From: Cucumis sativus
Lineage: Eukaryota; Streptophyta; Magnoliopsida; Cucurbitales; Cucurbitaceae
Direction: 5' to 3'
DNA: 64,000 nucleotides
Assembly (NCBI RefSeq): GCF_000004075.3
Contig: NC_026660.2
Coordinates: forward strand, 26,911,498 to 26,975,497
Within the stretch, counting starts at the first letter, position 1. The number at the start of each line of letters is the position of its first letter. Positions 1-12,029 of the stretch are shown piece by piece. Under the pieces are notes generated by a model. It was given only the letters and a program-made list of their open reading frames with translations. It ran no database searches and was not told the DNA's origin. The translations under genes were made by a program, and so were the position numbers.

Positions 1-889
1 GTTGATATAATTTATTATTAAGTGTGTTTGGAATGCATGTTCATATCTCTAATTTATAAAATGATTCACTTTTCAAAAGTATTAGTGCTTGACAACTATT
101 CAAATCACTCTTGTAATGTATTTTACATTTTTTTAAATTAATCCCCTTTGTTGATATATAAAGATACAGCGTCCAATTATCATTGTAGTTTTACATGTAG
201 CAACTAGTCCTACGTTTTCTTTAAACTTTGGAATAATTTAATTAGTTATATGATAGTGGCAAGTGTAAACCCCACGTTGCATGAGCTCAAATGGCGTTGC
301 CCACAATGTTTGCTTCTCTCACGCCCATCAAAGCGTCCTGTAACGTTTTTGGTTTTTGTATTATATACGTTTCATAAGCATAACATCCATTATCTATACA
401 AAGAAACGTTTTTAAAGTTATTTACTTTCTTCCTAGTTTCCAAATTATCGAAAACGAAAAGGAAATATACTTCTCATATAATAAAACGTAGGATTAAATT
501 AATGTTGAATAATAATAACAAGATGACATTGTTTCTTTCCATCCATATTCAAACAGTAGAGAACAATTTGTAAACTGAGAAGAAAATAAACTTCCGATAC
601 TGTTTGTATATTGTTAAGGCCTATAGGTAATCATCACTTCTCCAATGCTCATCTGGAACTGAAGAATGAAATGATCATATACGTCATCCATTTACAGCTT
701 GATGCATATCCAAATACAGAATTCTATGAATTCAAATAAATCAAGTATTTTGTACCCTTAGCAACTACAATTATCAAGCAGATGACTAAAATATGAAGAT
801 ATAGCCATTTATGCAGCTTTGATAATGTGATACATCTACAAATTCCATCCATGCAATGAGATAATGTTCCGGTAAATAACAGTCAGAAG
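1..889. other. AT-rich intergenic / 3' flank
   Basis: No gene is recognised here. The part next to position 890 is probably the 3' UTR of the transporter gene that ends there on the minus strand. A 107-codon open frame near 250-573 is Lys/Asn/Phe-rich, has no recognisable motif and is probably chance. Confidence 0.6.
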
Positions 890-3509
890 CTATAATTCCT
901 TCTTTTTAACTCTGTAGGGATACTTTTGATATATAGAAATACTACTGACCACTAGGGGAAGAGCCACAATGCAATACATTGAAGGCGGTTTCCCTTCGAA
1001 TATGAACTGCAGCAATGCTGTCACAAGAAGTGCCGACACAATGACAAATCCCTGCAACCATGATAAGAGTACCAAAGATAAGTGGACATACAGATGTAAC
1101 CGATGAAAAAGGTTATTTTAAACTAGAAGAAACGAAATGGAGCATGCTCGTGGTGAGTATGAAACCCGATTAACGAGGTTCATATTCTTTGTGATAATGT
1201 TCAAGAACAATCTGAGTGGTAAAAAATACTAATCTAAAACTTGCCTTTCGAACACCACCGGCCCTACTGGTGACTAGTCCAACAAGAATTCCACCAAGAG
1301 CATTGAATATGACTGGAATCTGAAACAAAACGACAGAAAAGAAAAATAAATTTACTACAAAAAAAAAGGATCTCTCCAGCTTCAGCAAGTAATTTGCGTC
1401 CTCTCATCCAAAAGAACATGTCATGGAAGCAAGTTATCAACTTCTTGCTGATGATGCTTAATCAGGAAACTGTAAAACTATAAGAACTAGATCAAAGCAA
1501 TTCACAAACTCGTATATGGTAAGGACATTTAATTACCATGGTGAGAATAGTCCAGCCGTAGAAAAAACCATGCTGTCTGATAGCTTCTCCATCAGGTGAT
1601 TTATAAGTACTAGCAAATAGAAACAGACTTCCAACTACAGACATTTCTACGGTCATCAAGTATGATGAATGTTTCTTAACCTGTTAGAAGGACAACTCTT
1701 CATCAGAAAGGACCGAACACATAATTACTGGATTGTTTCTTGGAGCATGAAATCTAAATAAACTAAAAAACCCATCACACACCTGTGAAGACCATTGACA
1801 CAATGCAGAAGCCAAACCAGAAAGTACAGAAGCGACCAAGACAGGAATAATCCCATGAAACAAAATTTGATCAGGACTGCCATCACTGGAACCCTTACTA
1901 GATCCTTCTCCTATACTTAGAAGAACGGCAGCAACAATCAACAAGAATAGAGCCCCAATTTGCTGAATGGACTGCTTCTGCCTATACATAAAACCGGATA
2001 CTACACCAAGTAAGTTGTAAGAAATTGTTTTAGATCTTACGCTCTAATCAGAAATGAGTACGGTACATCATTAGACACACTGTTCTTAGTCACATATGAA
2101 GATTACAAAATTAGGGCCAAGCACTGCGTGAGAAAAGGGAAGATGGTCAAAGTTGGTGGGAGTCAGTTAAAGAAACTGAAGTACAGGTCTTGGCAGAGAG
2201 ATAGCGAGACTCTTATGAAAACAAACTCCAAAGTTAGGATAGCAAATAAGTATTCCACAGTACACCATAACAACTCAATCAGTCCATTGGACAATTACAC
2301 AAGTTTCCAACTAGGATAATCCAAGCCTATAAAAACATGGCGTTCCATTTTAATTTTGAATAGACAGAAGAATTATTAGAACATACCTGAGTAAAAAATA
2401 TGTACATACAGCAGTGAAGAGTATCTTTGTTTGATTCAGCATTGAGAATGTCAAAGAATCAAGATTCTTGTAAGATATCTGCAGAAGGCTATTTTGTAAT
2501 GCGTAAATAATAGCAGGAAGTCCTGAAGCAGTTAATGCACCAGCAACAGTCCACTCACTAAAAGTTTTCTTTAAACTTCCTTCTTTCACCATGATAGCCA
2601 GAGCACATACGACCTGCAAAGCACATAATTTTTTTTTTGAGATATTGGTGCGAAAAGTAGATCATTTACCAAAAATTATCAATTAAATGAAAGAAACAGA
2701 AAATTTTGCCATACAGCAAATACCTTCACAATCTCACAAGTTAAGACAGATGAAGTCACAATAACTTCTCGTCTGCACGGAGAACCAAATGGTTAAAATC
2801 GTGTACAACACCCGTAATCAGTTATAATTATGAGATAAAAGAAATCTCAATATAAATTCAATCCATAAAAAATGCATGCTGCGCAAAACAGTGACAGCAA
2901 AAAACAATACGATTTTATGCAAACAAGTGGAAATTTGAAATGTCAGGACACTGAGCATCAGAAAGAGAAAGAAGCTAATAATTTGAATCCTCAAAACCAA
3001 TTTACACACTTCACAAAGTCCCAATTCATTTAACAACATAATGATTATGTGATGTTTTGTGTGCACACCTCCACGATATATTTCAGAGAAAAAAAAATGC
3101 CGCCAACAGGAAACCGTAAAAAAACTATCATCAAAAGAGTGAATCTCCAATTCGACACATAATCCTAATTCGAGAAACAATATAGGAAAAATAACATAAA
3201 CATGTGAATTTCAAATCCTAAGAACGATTAGGAACTCACAAAAAATAGCAATACTTGAAATTCAGACAGAAAGTTCAAAACCCAGATAATTTATGTCATC
3301 CATCCTTCTCGACGACAGTATTAATCCAAAAAAGCAGAAAGATTGAAAGAAGAAAAAATGAGAAAGTACCTCGTAAATCGCTTGGAGATTAGGGGTTGAG
3401 CTCCGTACTGAAGAGCAAGTAAAATGGAGTAAAGCAAAATTCCCCTGTTCATCTGATCGGCCCTAGTGGCCGCATCTTTGGGCCTTTTCTTTGGAGCTAC
3501 AGACGGCAT
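890..3509 (-). CDS. ROCK1: ROCK1-like nucleotide-sugar transporter, seven exons
   Basis: Multi-pass nucleotide-sugar transporter of the UDP-GlcNAc/CMP-sialic-acid transporter family. Closest by eye to Arabidopsis ROCK1, which the literature describes as an ER transporter of UDP-N-acetylhexosamines. Exons in transcription order: 3509-3370, 2772-2724, 2613-2387, 1981-1783, 1680-1537, 1319-1245 and 1051-890. They sum to 996 nt, a 331-residue protein of usual family length. Family hallmarks seen: LQYGAQPLISKRF at the N-terminus, the LLRQKQSIQQIGAL helix, the LGGILVGLVTSRAGG segment near the C-terminus and a basic KKKEL-type tail, which would suit ER retrieval. The start is the only ATG in the first exon. 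The intron after exon 6 has a GC donor (AAG|GCAAGT) instead of GT; frame and homology require it. It is divergent from the asparagine synthetase gene. Substrate is inferred from family only. Confidence 0.8.
1243..1244 (-). other. GC splice donor in transporter gene
   Basis: On the minus strand exon 6 ends ...GTTCGAAAG and the intron opens GCAAGT. The next exon starts after TGCAG at 1051 with GGATTTGTC, giving the family sequence VRKGFVIVSALL. No nearby GT restores frame. This fits the known GC-AG intron class, whose donors usually match AG|GCAAGT. Confidence 0.8.
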
Positions 3510-5347
3510 CACTGCAGCCTACCGGAGTTCTCCTCCAAGTTGAAAACTCCGATGCGGATGCGTCAATGAGTTGCGAGCATATACGGTTCCTTGCCTTTCA
3601 ATCTTGGAACAGTCGAAACGGCGTCGTGTAGTCAGATACGCTCAAAAGGGTGGAAGTTGGTTTGGTGAGTTTTTTCTTTTACCTTGTGCTTAAGGTTTTT
3701 GACTTGTCAAATTACAAATTAGGGTCACAACTCATACTAAAATATTGTCCTAAACAAACCCCATGGGCAATAATTAATGATATCATACCATATAAAATTT
3801 CACATATCCTTGTCCGTTGTAAATTTAATCGTATTGGTTTTAATTAGTGTCTTCTTAAAATTGGTTATTAATATTCCATTTGATCACCAAATTCAAATAT
3901 TAAAACTGCCCAAAAAAAATTATGATGATTGTAGCATGACGATGACTCGTTTGATTTGGTGATTTCATTTTTGTTTAAATTAAAACATGAGAATATAATT
4001 TTTTTAATAAAATAAATTAAAATATTTATCGATAGAAACTATTAATGTTACCCATAAAAACCTATTAGAGTTGTTGTCGATAGAATTTCAAATTTTGTAT
4101 ATGTTAAATATTTAATTTGTTATTTTAACAATTCTTAAGTTATATATATTGGTTAGAAACGTTTCGATAAATTGCAAAAATCAAATCATACTAGTTACTA
4201 TTATGCTTTTAAACATTTTAAAGCGTACTATGATAAAATGCTTGCAAGTGGTTAATTGTTTTTTTTTTTTTTTTTTTTTTGTATATGTGATAGAAAAGTG
4301 AGAAGAATACGAAAGACTAATAATTATTTATTTGTAGAAATGGTAACAATTTTGAAATGTTAATTTTTATTCATTAAAGGATGGATTTATAGTAAGTTTG
4401 AAAGTCCAATTTTAAAACTTAACATTTTATAATTGTACTTGTTTGGGGAACCATAAATATATAAACATATAAAAGAAGGTGTTTGGCTTTCTTTTTCTAA
4501 ACAAAAGAACATGTGTTGACTTGATGCTTCTACATGATATATACATATGTGTCAACATAGGATGTAGATTGATCTTTATATTTACATGTCTACTCATAAA
4601 ATAGGGATGGCATTTACAATTGGGCAATAGTTGAGTTTGGAGATGCTTTCGTCGTTTTTTGACTTAATCAAAAATATTTTTCAATTAAATTTTATATTTT
4701 GCTATCTTCTGAACTTTTCCTTTTTACAAAAATTAAAAAAAAAAAAAAGAAGTTTTTAGGTGTCACATTCACATCTGTACCATTCTTATTTATATACCAG
4801 TTTTACATTTATTACTCACACGTCCTTACCCCTTGGTTCACTTATGGACCTTTTCTGTAAAGGCATCACACACTTAACTCTATAGTATGAGTAACCTATT
4901 GAAGTTGCAAAAAGATAGACTTATTCGACAAAATGTAGTTTAATCACGAATAAATAATCAAAGAGCATTTTGAAGCTAACATGTAAATAGGTTTCCACAT
5001 GAGAGAATCCACGAATATTATTTCACAAAGTTGCACTTTATCCATTAGACCAATCGTCAAACCAAATCTCTACCTACAATCTAAAGTTAAAAAGACAAAT
5101 AATTTAGGTATAGTGAAAATTTAGGAGAAAAGAGTGACTAAACAACATGGTATTTAAAAAAGAATAAATAGACGTGTAGTTTTTGTTGGTAGAAAAGAAG
5201 TGATAAGGTTTGAAAAGGATTAATATGCATAAATTAGTAGTAAGCAACTTTAGTTTTGTAATTAAATTGGAAAATAATAAATATGTATTTAAAAAAATGG
5301 ACAGAAGTGAAGCGTTGTGAGTTAGGAGAAATTGACCGGTTTTGTGT

Positions 5348-5353
5348 CACGTG
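5348..5353 (+). promoter_or_regulatory. G-box (CACGTG) upstream of asparagine synthetase
   Basis: A palindromic CACGTG lies in the context GTGTCACGTGAGAG, about 156 bp upstream of the TATA box and 261 bp upstream of the ATG. Plant asparagine synthetase genes such as Arabidopsis ASN1 are known to be induced in darkness and sugar starvation through S1-group bZIP factors that bind ACGT/G-box elements. Conservation of that control here is inference. Confidence 0.5.
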
Positions 5354-5503
5354 AGAGTGGCCAAAACGATTTTATTATTTTAAGATTCCATACCCCGCAG
5401 GTCTTATCAACGGCCGAAACCCTAAGCATCGAATAAATTAGAGTAATTAGAAAGAGAATCTTGTGGGAATTGGGGTCAGAATCAACGGCAGGGATTTAAA
5501 CCT

Positions 5504-5510
5504 TATAAAA
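5504..5510 (+). promoter_or_regulatory. TATA box of asparagine synthetase
   Basis: TATAAAA in the context CCTTATAAAAAGCC, 99 bp before the ATG. This implies transcription start near 5535 and a short CT-rich leader. No upstream ATG lies between the likely start site and the coding ATG. Confidence 0.6.
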
Positions 5511-5608
5511 AGCCGACCACTGCAATTGCGCAGCCTTACCTTTGATTCTCCATCTCCTTCTCCCTCTCCATAGTTGAGCTTTCTGAGTGGACAAGGGGAG
5601 CTCTCGTC

Positions 5609-8600
5609 ATGTGTGGAATCCTCGCAGTTTTAGGCTGCGTTGACAGCTCTCAGGCCAAGCGCTCACGAATCATTGAATTGTCTCGGAGGTCTTTTTTCTT
5701 CCATTTCTTGTACTCCAATCCTCTCCCTCTTTCGCTCTTTATGCCAATGCCAAATACACGTTTTGAATGTTATACAATATATACCTCTGCATTTGTTTTA
5801 TGAGGTTCTTCTTTACCTATTGCTACTTGTTTGGAAACAGGGGATCTATTTATTTATTTTTATTGATTTGTTGTTTTTCTTTTGAATTGTTTGGAGCTGT
5901 AGGCTGCGTCATAGAGGTCCCGACTGGAGTGGTTTGCATTGTTTTGAAAACTGTTATCTTGCTCATCAACGGTTAGCTATTGTAGACCCCACTTCCGGGG
6001 ATCAACCCCTTTATAATGAAGACAAGACCGTTGTTGTTACGGTAAAGATGAAATGGATACCATTTCTGCATATATATTATACATACTTGGTTATATTATC
6101 ATTATGCTGTCATGTCCCGTAGTTTCTAGTTTTCGTCTTTTTGTTTCTGGTTTCTAAAGAAAAAATTAAGCTCGCTTCCAAGATTTGTTAGAAAGACCGG
6201 ATATGATATTCCCAGGATGTAAAGTTTGATCAATATGTGTGAGAGTTGACGAAGGAATAAAGGTTTTTCTATTGTGCATTTTACTTCTGTTATGACCCTG
6301 GCTCAAAGCTACCATATACTGTTTGTCAGTTTTAATGATGCTCTGAACAATCAATATAGTTTATTTGTGAGTATGTATATGGACTGCTTAAGACTTAATA
6401 TGTTTTAATTCCTATAATATGTCTTAAATTGTTCTGGGATTCTTACAACGTTGTATTGCACGTATGATATGTTTTGCAATCGTAAACTAGTATCAGTTTG
6501 TTATAAAAATGTTTCGATATTGTCTTGTTTGAGGCCTTCTGATTGAAGCAGTCTTGTGCCATAGATGGCATACTCTATTTAAAAGATTGATGCTTACATT
6601 TACTTTACATCAATAATGAAAACGCAACTAAATTTTAATTTTGAACCATGTACTAGGTTAATGGAGAGATCTACAACCACAAGGAATTGAGAGAGAAGCT
6701 GAAGGGTCATCAATTCCGAACTGGAAGTGACTGTGAAGTGATTGCCCACCTTGTAAGTAGCCAAGAACTTACTGATATATCTTGTCCATGCACCTATGAT
6801 TTTTTCGTTATTAGTTTTTTAATTCATATCAAATATATTTTCCAGTATGAAGAATATGGAGAAGAGTTTGTGGACATGTTGGATGGAATGTTTTCCTTCG
6901 TCCTTCTTGATACTCGTAGCAAAACTTTTATTGCAGCTAGGGATGCTATTGGGATCACTCCACTATATATGGGATGGGGTCTTGATGGTATGTAATTTTA
7001 CATCAGCATCTGATTCATGACCTCAGGTTGCCGTGAGGAAACTCTCCCGTTGATACTTGATGTTCCTTTACATGTATTATTACTACATTCAGTTTTACTG
7101 ATTGGTCTTTGAATATATATGGTTGCTACCTTCTTGCTAGGATCAATCTGGTTTGCTTCTGAGATGAAAGCTCTTAGTGATGACTGTGAGAGATTTGTTT
7201 CTTTTCTTCCTGGTCATATATATTCTAGCAAACAAGGTATGCATCTTTTTTCCCGAACTATGGTAAATTCGTAATTCTACATTTTTCCAGTTTAAGAGTA
7301 ATATTAACCAATTAAATTCATTACTAAATGGTGGGTTTTAAATGTGTTTAGGAGAATTAAGAAGATGGTATAACCCTCCTTGGTTCACAGAGATGGTACC
7401 ATCAGGTTCCTATGATCCTTTGGTTCTACGTAATGCATTTGAGAAGGCAAGTTCTGGACTTTACTAATTTTTAATTTATCACACTATTGTCTTCTTCAAG
7501 GAGTTTCTGCCATTGTTAGTTTTTTATGTTTACTGTTTTACAAGGAGCTTTAAATTGAAAACCTGCTGCCTTTTGGTTTCTTTGCGTATCTATCTTAGTT
7601 GACTAGTCATCCAAATGTCTCACATTCTAAGCTTTTCCAATTTTAAGCTTTCCTACTGTATGTTTATCGTGTAGGCTGTTACTAAAAGACTTATGACAGA
7701 TGTGCCATTTGGAGTCCTTTTATCTGGAGGATTGGATTCATCACTGGTTGCTGCTGTTGCCTGCCGGCATTTGGCTGATTCTGAAGCAGCTCGTCAGTGG
7801 GGGTCGCAATTACACACCTTCTGTGTTGGATTGAAGGTATGATAATGAGGGAAGCGAGCATATCTTTTACCTGAAATAGTTAACTTTTTTATTAAAGGAT
7901 ATCCCCTCTATAATACTCTTAAAAAGAACCAAAAAAACATTGTGGCTGGTTTCTTTCTTGTGTGATGAACAAATTAGGCGTTCTACTATTGATATGTAGG
8001 TTTAGTAAAATTTTACATGTAATGATTGACAGATACATTTACTTTAATTTGTGATAGAAGTTGTTTAATGCATGGCCTTAAATCTTGATTATTTTCATTA
8101 AATAATACTTCACTTTTCCTTACCAGCATAATTTTATTTGGATATGAGGATAATTACTGAACTTTTAGCTGAGTGCTGTTACTCGCATCTCCATTTCTGT
8201 TAGCTTTGGAATTTCTGATACATTCCTATTTAATATCATCCAAAAACTTGTTTTGTGTCTCATTGCCAGGTTATTTTTTTTTCAGGAAAAATTGATCTTG
8301 AGTTTTGGGTTTTAGCACATCCATGCAACGTAGTCTTGCCCTTATGTTTTTTAAATCTAACAAGAGATCTTGTCCTTCACATTATTTTTTTTCTTCTGCT
8401 TGGCCAAAATTATGAAGCTATTAAATAATTTTTTTCTAGAATGGGTTGTTTTTTTCTATTGCCTCGATAAATATGGTGGAACTAGCCCTGAGTGAGTCAA
8501 ATCATATTTCTGTTCACTCATGTTATGCTACTTTATTGTATTTTAGGGTTCTCCTGATCTTAGTGCTGCTAGAGAGGTAGCTGATTACCTTGGAACTCGT

Positions 8601-10822
8601 CATCATGAGTTCCACTTTACTGTGCAGGTAATTTGTCTTTTATGAGATCAATTGAAAATCCATTTAAAAATTTTCACTACCAAATAATGTGTTTGTATTC
8701 TGCATATTCTTCCATATCAGGAAGGTATAGATGCGCTTGAGGAAGTTATTTACCACATTGAGACATATGATGTGACCACTATCAGAGCTAGCACACCTAT
8801 GTTCCTTATGTCCCGGAAAATCAAATCTTTGGGAGTGAAAATGGTTCTTTCAGGAGAAGGTTCAGATGAAATTTTTGGAGGTTACTTGTACTTCCACAAG
8901 GCACCAAACAAAAAGGAGTTTCATGAAGAAACATGCAGAAAGGTATTAGTTTCCCCCCCCTTTTCAACACATTCGGGATGATAGGCGAGGACAGTTATTC
9001 ATGCTGTAATGTTTCTTTTTCCTTGTTCTAATTTATTTTCTTTTGATGTTATCAGATTAAAGCACTTCATTTATATGACTGTTTGAGGGCCAATAAGTCA
9101 ACCTCAGCGTGGGGTCTTGAGGCTCGTGTCCCTTTTCTTGATAAAGAATTTATAAACATAGCCATGAGCATAGATCCTGAATGGAAAATGGTACGTATTG
9201 TTTGTTTATTACAAATTCACGATTCTTCGATGAAAAGGGTGGTGGCTTGAGCATGTTTTATAGGTCCCCACTCTTTGACTTTCCAAGTTGAACGTGGCTC
9301 ATCTGTGAACAAAACATAGCTTTTGTTTGCTATTTATTGCATATAAAGGATAAAAAGTGAAAATGGTCAATAGTAAGATAAGATCTTATTATTTTTCTGG
9401 AGTGTAGCAGAAAAATAAAAGAGAAATATTCTTGTTGGTGGACAACGACCCTCTACATTTCTCTAAAATGGTATAATCCACTTTGGGCATAAAGCTCTCA
9501 TGATTTTACTTTTAGTTTCACCGAAAAGATTTCATATTAATTGAGTTATTGTCTCTCATTCATGTACCTGTGATGTTGTGATCTTTCCCTTATCTAGTGA
9601 ATGTGGTACTTTTGTCACATTCTCAATATTGGTAATAAGATTGATTAATGTTAAATATGTAACATCACACATCACTTCACATGTTTTCCTTTTCTGGGTA
9701 TTCATTTCTTTAGCTCATTTCATTTAACGGTTGTCATCTCCTTGGTGGAATTGCCTTCTCTTAAATTTGACCTTAGTTTGTACTTTTAACATTTTTGGGT
9801 CAATTGAAAAAAAAGGTGGTACTGATCTGATCACATCTCTCTATCAAAATTCTGTACAAGTTCTGTTGGAATATTAGCATTAGCGAATAAAGTTTATGAC
9901 AATGGTTGCTATAAATTTTTAACTGCAGATCAGGCGTGATATTGGGAGAATAGAGAAATGGATCTTGCGCAATGCATTTGATGATGAGAAGGAACCATAT
10001 TTGCCCAAGGTAGTTTCTGTCTTTGCTATGTGTTCACCGAATTAGCATGAACTCTGTACTTTGCATATTCCCCTTCTTTCTTATTTTTTTCCTTAAATCA
10101 AGGCATCAAATCATTATGTGTTCTTTACCCAAGGAAGAATATTGAATATGCACAACCCCATCCTTCTTTCTAGCACATATTGTACAGGCAAAAAGAACAA
10201 TTCAGTGACGGTGTTGGATACAGTTGGATTGACGGTTTGAAGGATCACGCTGAGAAACAAGTAAGCTTTATCTCAATCTTTCTCACCATTGTAGCAGTGG
10301 TGTTGACATATCCAGATATACTTTGCTCAGGGAATCAGGGCTAAATAACGCTTCTTTGTTCCTATCAGGTGACTGATGCGATGTTGGTGAATGCTAACTT
10401 TATCTACCCAGAAAATACTCCTACCACTAAAGAAGCATATTACTACCGAACAATATTTGAGAAATTCTTCCCGAAGGTGCTGTTTTGTGTTGTTTTTTAA
10501 TGATACGTAGTACGAATTTCCCCAGCCTTTGATGCACTTCATTCACTAATTAAACAAAGTACTGATGTATGACATTCTTCATTTACAACAGAATGCTGCT
10601 AGATCAACTGTCCCAGGAGGTCCAAGCGTGGCATGCAGTACAGCAAAAGCAGTGGAATGGGACGCTGCATGGTCCAAAAATCTGGATCCCTCTGGTCGTG
10701 CTGCACTGGGTGTTCATGTAGCTGCATATGACGAAAAGCTGAATGCTAAAATTGCTAATGTACCGAATGACTCTCCCCAAGAAATCAAAGTAACAGTCGA
10801 GAAAGCTGCAGCTGTAGTATAG
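5609..10822 (+). CDS. ASN: Asparagine synthetase (glutamine-hydrolysing), 14 exons
   Basis: Cytosolic enzyme making asparagine from aspartate, glutamine and ATP; central to nitrogen storage and transport. Exons: 5609-5688, 5903-6041, 6657-6752, 6846-6987, 7141-7236, 7352-7446, 7675-7836, 8547-8627, 8721-8942, 9056-9190, 9929-10009, 10174-10260, 10369-10476 and 10592-10822. They total 1755 nt, 584 residues, the length of plant ASN enzymes. The N-terminal glutaminase domain begins MCGI, so the mature protein exposes catalytic Cys2; RLAIVDP and NGEIYNH glutamine-site motifs are intact. The synthetase domain has the pyrophosphatase loop SGGLDSS (residues 233-239) and [13 protein letters not shown] (340-352). 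No break is seen, so it should be active. The intron after exon 6 has a GC donor (GAGAAG|GCAAGT). It converges on the DUF4057 gene downstream. Class I versus II was not settled. Confidence 0.97.
7447..7448 (+). other. GC splice donor in ASN intron 6
   Basis: Exon 6 ends GAGAAG and the intron opens GCAAGTTCTGG; the acceptor is GTGTAG at 7669-7674. The join gives [16 protein letters not shown], matching conserved plant asparagine synthetase sequence. Using the GT four bases further on would shift the frame. Confidence 0.85.
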
Positions 10823-12029
10823 TTCAAGTCCAGTCCTAGTTTGTGGCATCCTCATATGAATGAAGTTCATTCTCAAGTAAAAAGGTAATCCATCCATATT
10901 ACCATCCATCTTATTATTATATCTTAACCACCGGCGGATATATAATATATATATAACTGAAACAAAATCCATACTAGTAGCTAGCCTAGTGGTAAAATTG
11001 TCATCAAGCTCTCATTGGACCATATATATTCAAAGCTCCCGTCAACAAAATTTTCTATATCTGCCATTGATCTTTTTACATAAATTATTTTGTTTAGTCC
11101 TTTCAAGATATTCACCATCTCATGTTATAATACCATTGTTGCTGAACTGTATGTCGATGAAATATTGCCTGTTGTAGTTCTAATTCATTTTGTTAATTAT
11201 GTTTGGACAGATGCTGTTATGAAGACTAGTCTTGAAATTTTCTTGAAGACAATGATTGGACTCTAGTTTTTCACTGTTCAAATGTAGCCCAAGTTCCCCT
11301 TCCTCTAGTGTTTTTAACGTTTAGTTCTTGCTTCTTTGTTCGTAAGTTACTACAATGACATGATAATAAAATGGTAATGGTCCTGTTTAATATAATTTCC
11401 TTGATCTAAGTTTTCCTTTTCCAGATTTATCGATAATCCAGATTTTATGTTGTTCATAGTCAGCACGACTGTACAATTCGCAGGTTATTTGGGTCTAATG
11501 ATTAGTCTGATTCCTACATTAGTTGCCGTCTGGTGGGACCTTGCACTTGTAATTATGGAAGAAATTGCCTTACTTTCTATCAATAATGAAAAAATGAAGC
11601 GTCCTCTCGAATGGTCCAAATTTGAGTATAATTTGTCATGTCTTTAGATAATAATTGATTGAATTCTTAACCCATGAAACTACAGTTTTGGTAATGAGGC
11701 TGTTAAACGCAACCCAGTTATTGGTTGTAAGATAAATAATTGAAAATTTTAAGATGCTGTACTCTCCGATGTTTAGCGAAACTATTAAAAAATAAAGGAT
11801 TTTTGTTCATTAAGCAATAGTTGAAAGAAATTTGCAACAATCAGTCAACGTTTGCATTTGCTTCTATGATCAAAATCAGAGATTTTAAAGAAAGCACATG
11901 CCGCAATAAACACTACCCACGTCTGTCATCATAGGCTATAAGTGCAATTGATCATTGAAATAACATTAGAAGTTCAAGTAGAAGCAGACACGAATGTCCG
12001 ACAATTCAAATCAAGTTAGGAGCTAAAAA
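10823..12029. other. Convergent 3' region between ASN and DUF4057 genes
   Basis: Holds the 3' UTRs of two genes that end tail to tail. It is AT-rich. A 66-codon open frame at 11447-11647 is unsupported. No other structure is seen. Confidence 0.6.

Larger units (their letters stand above)
3510..5608. promoter_or_regulatory. Divergent intergenic region between transporter and ASN
   Basis: This 2.1-kb spacer must hold both promoters. The left end (about 3510-3640) is G+C richer and is probably 5' UTR and core promoter of the minus-strand transporter. The middle is AT-rich with a T-run of about 22 at 4260-4280. The right end carries the G-box and TATA box listed separately for asparagine synthetase. 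No coding sequence is seen. Confidence 0.6.
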
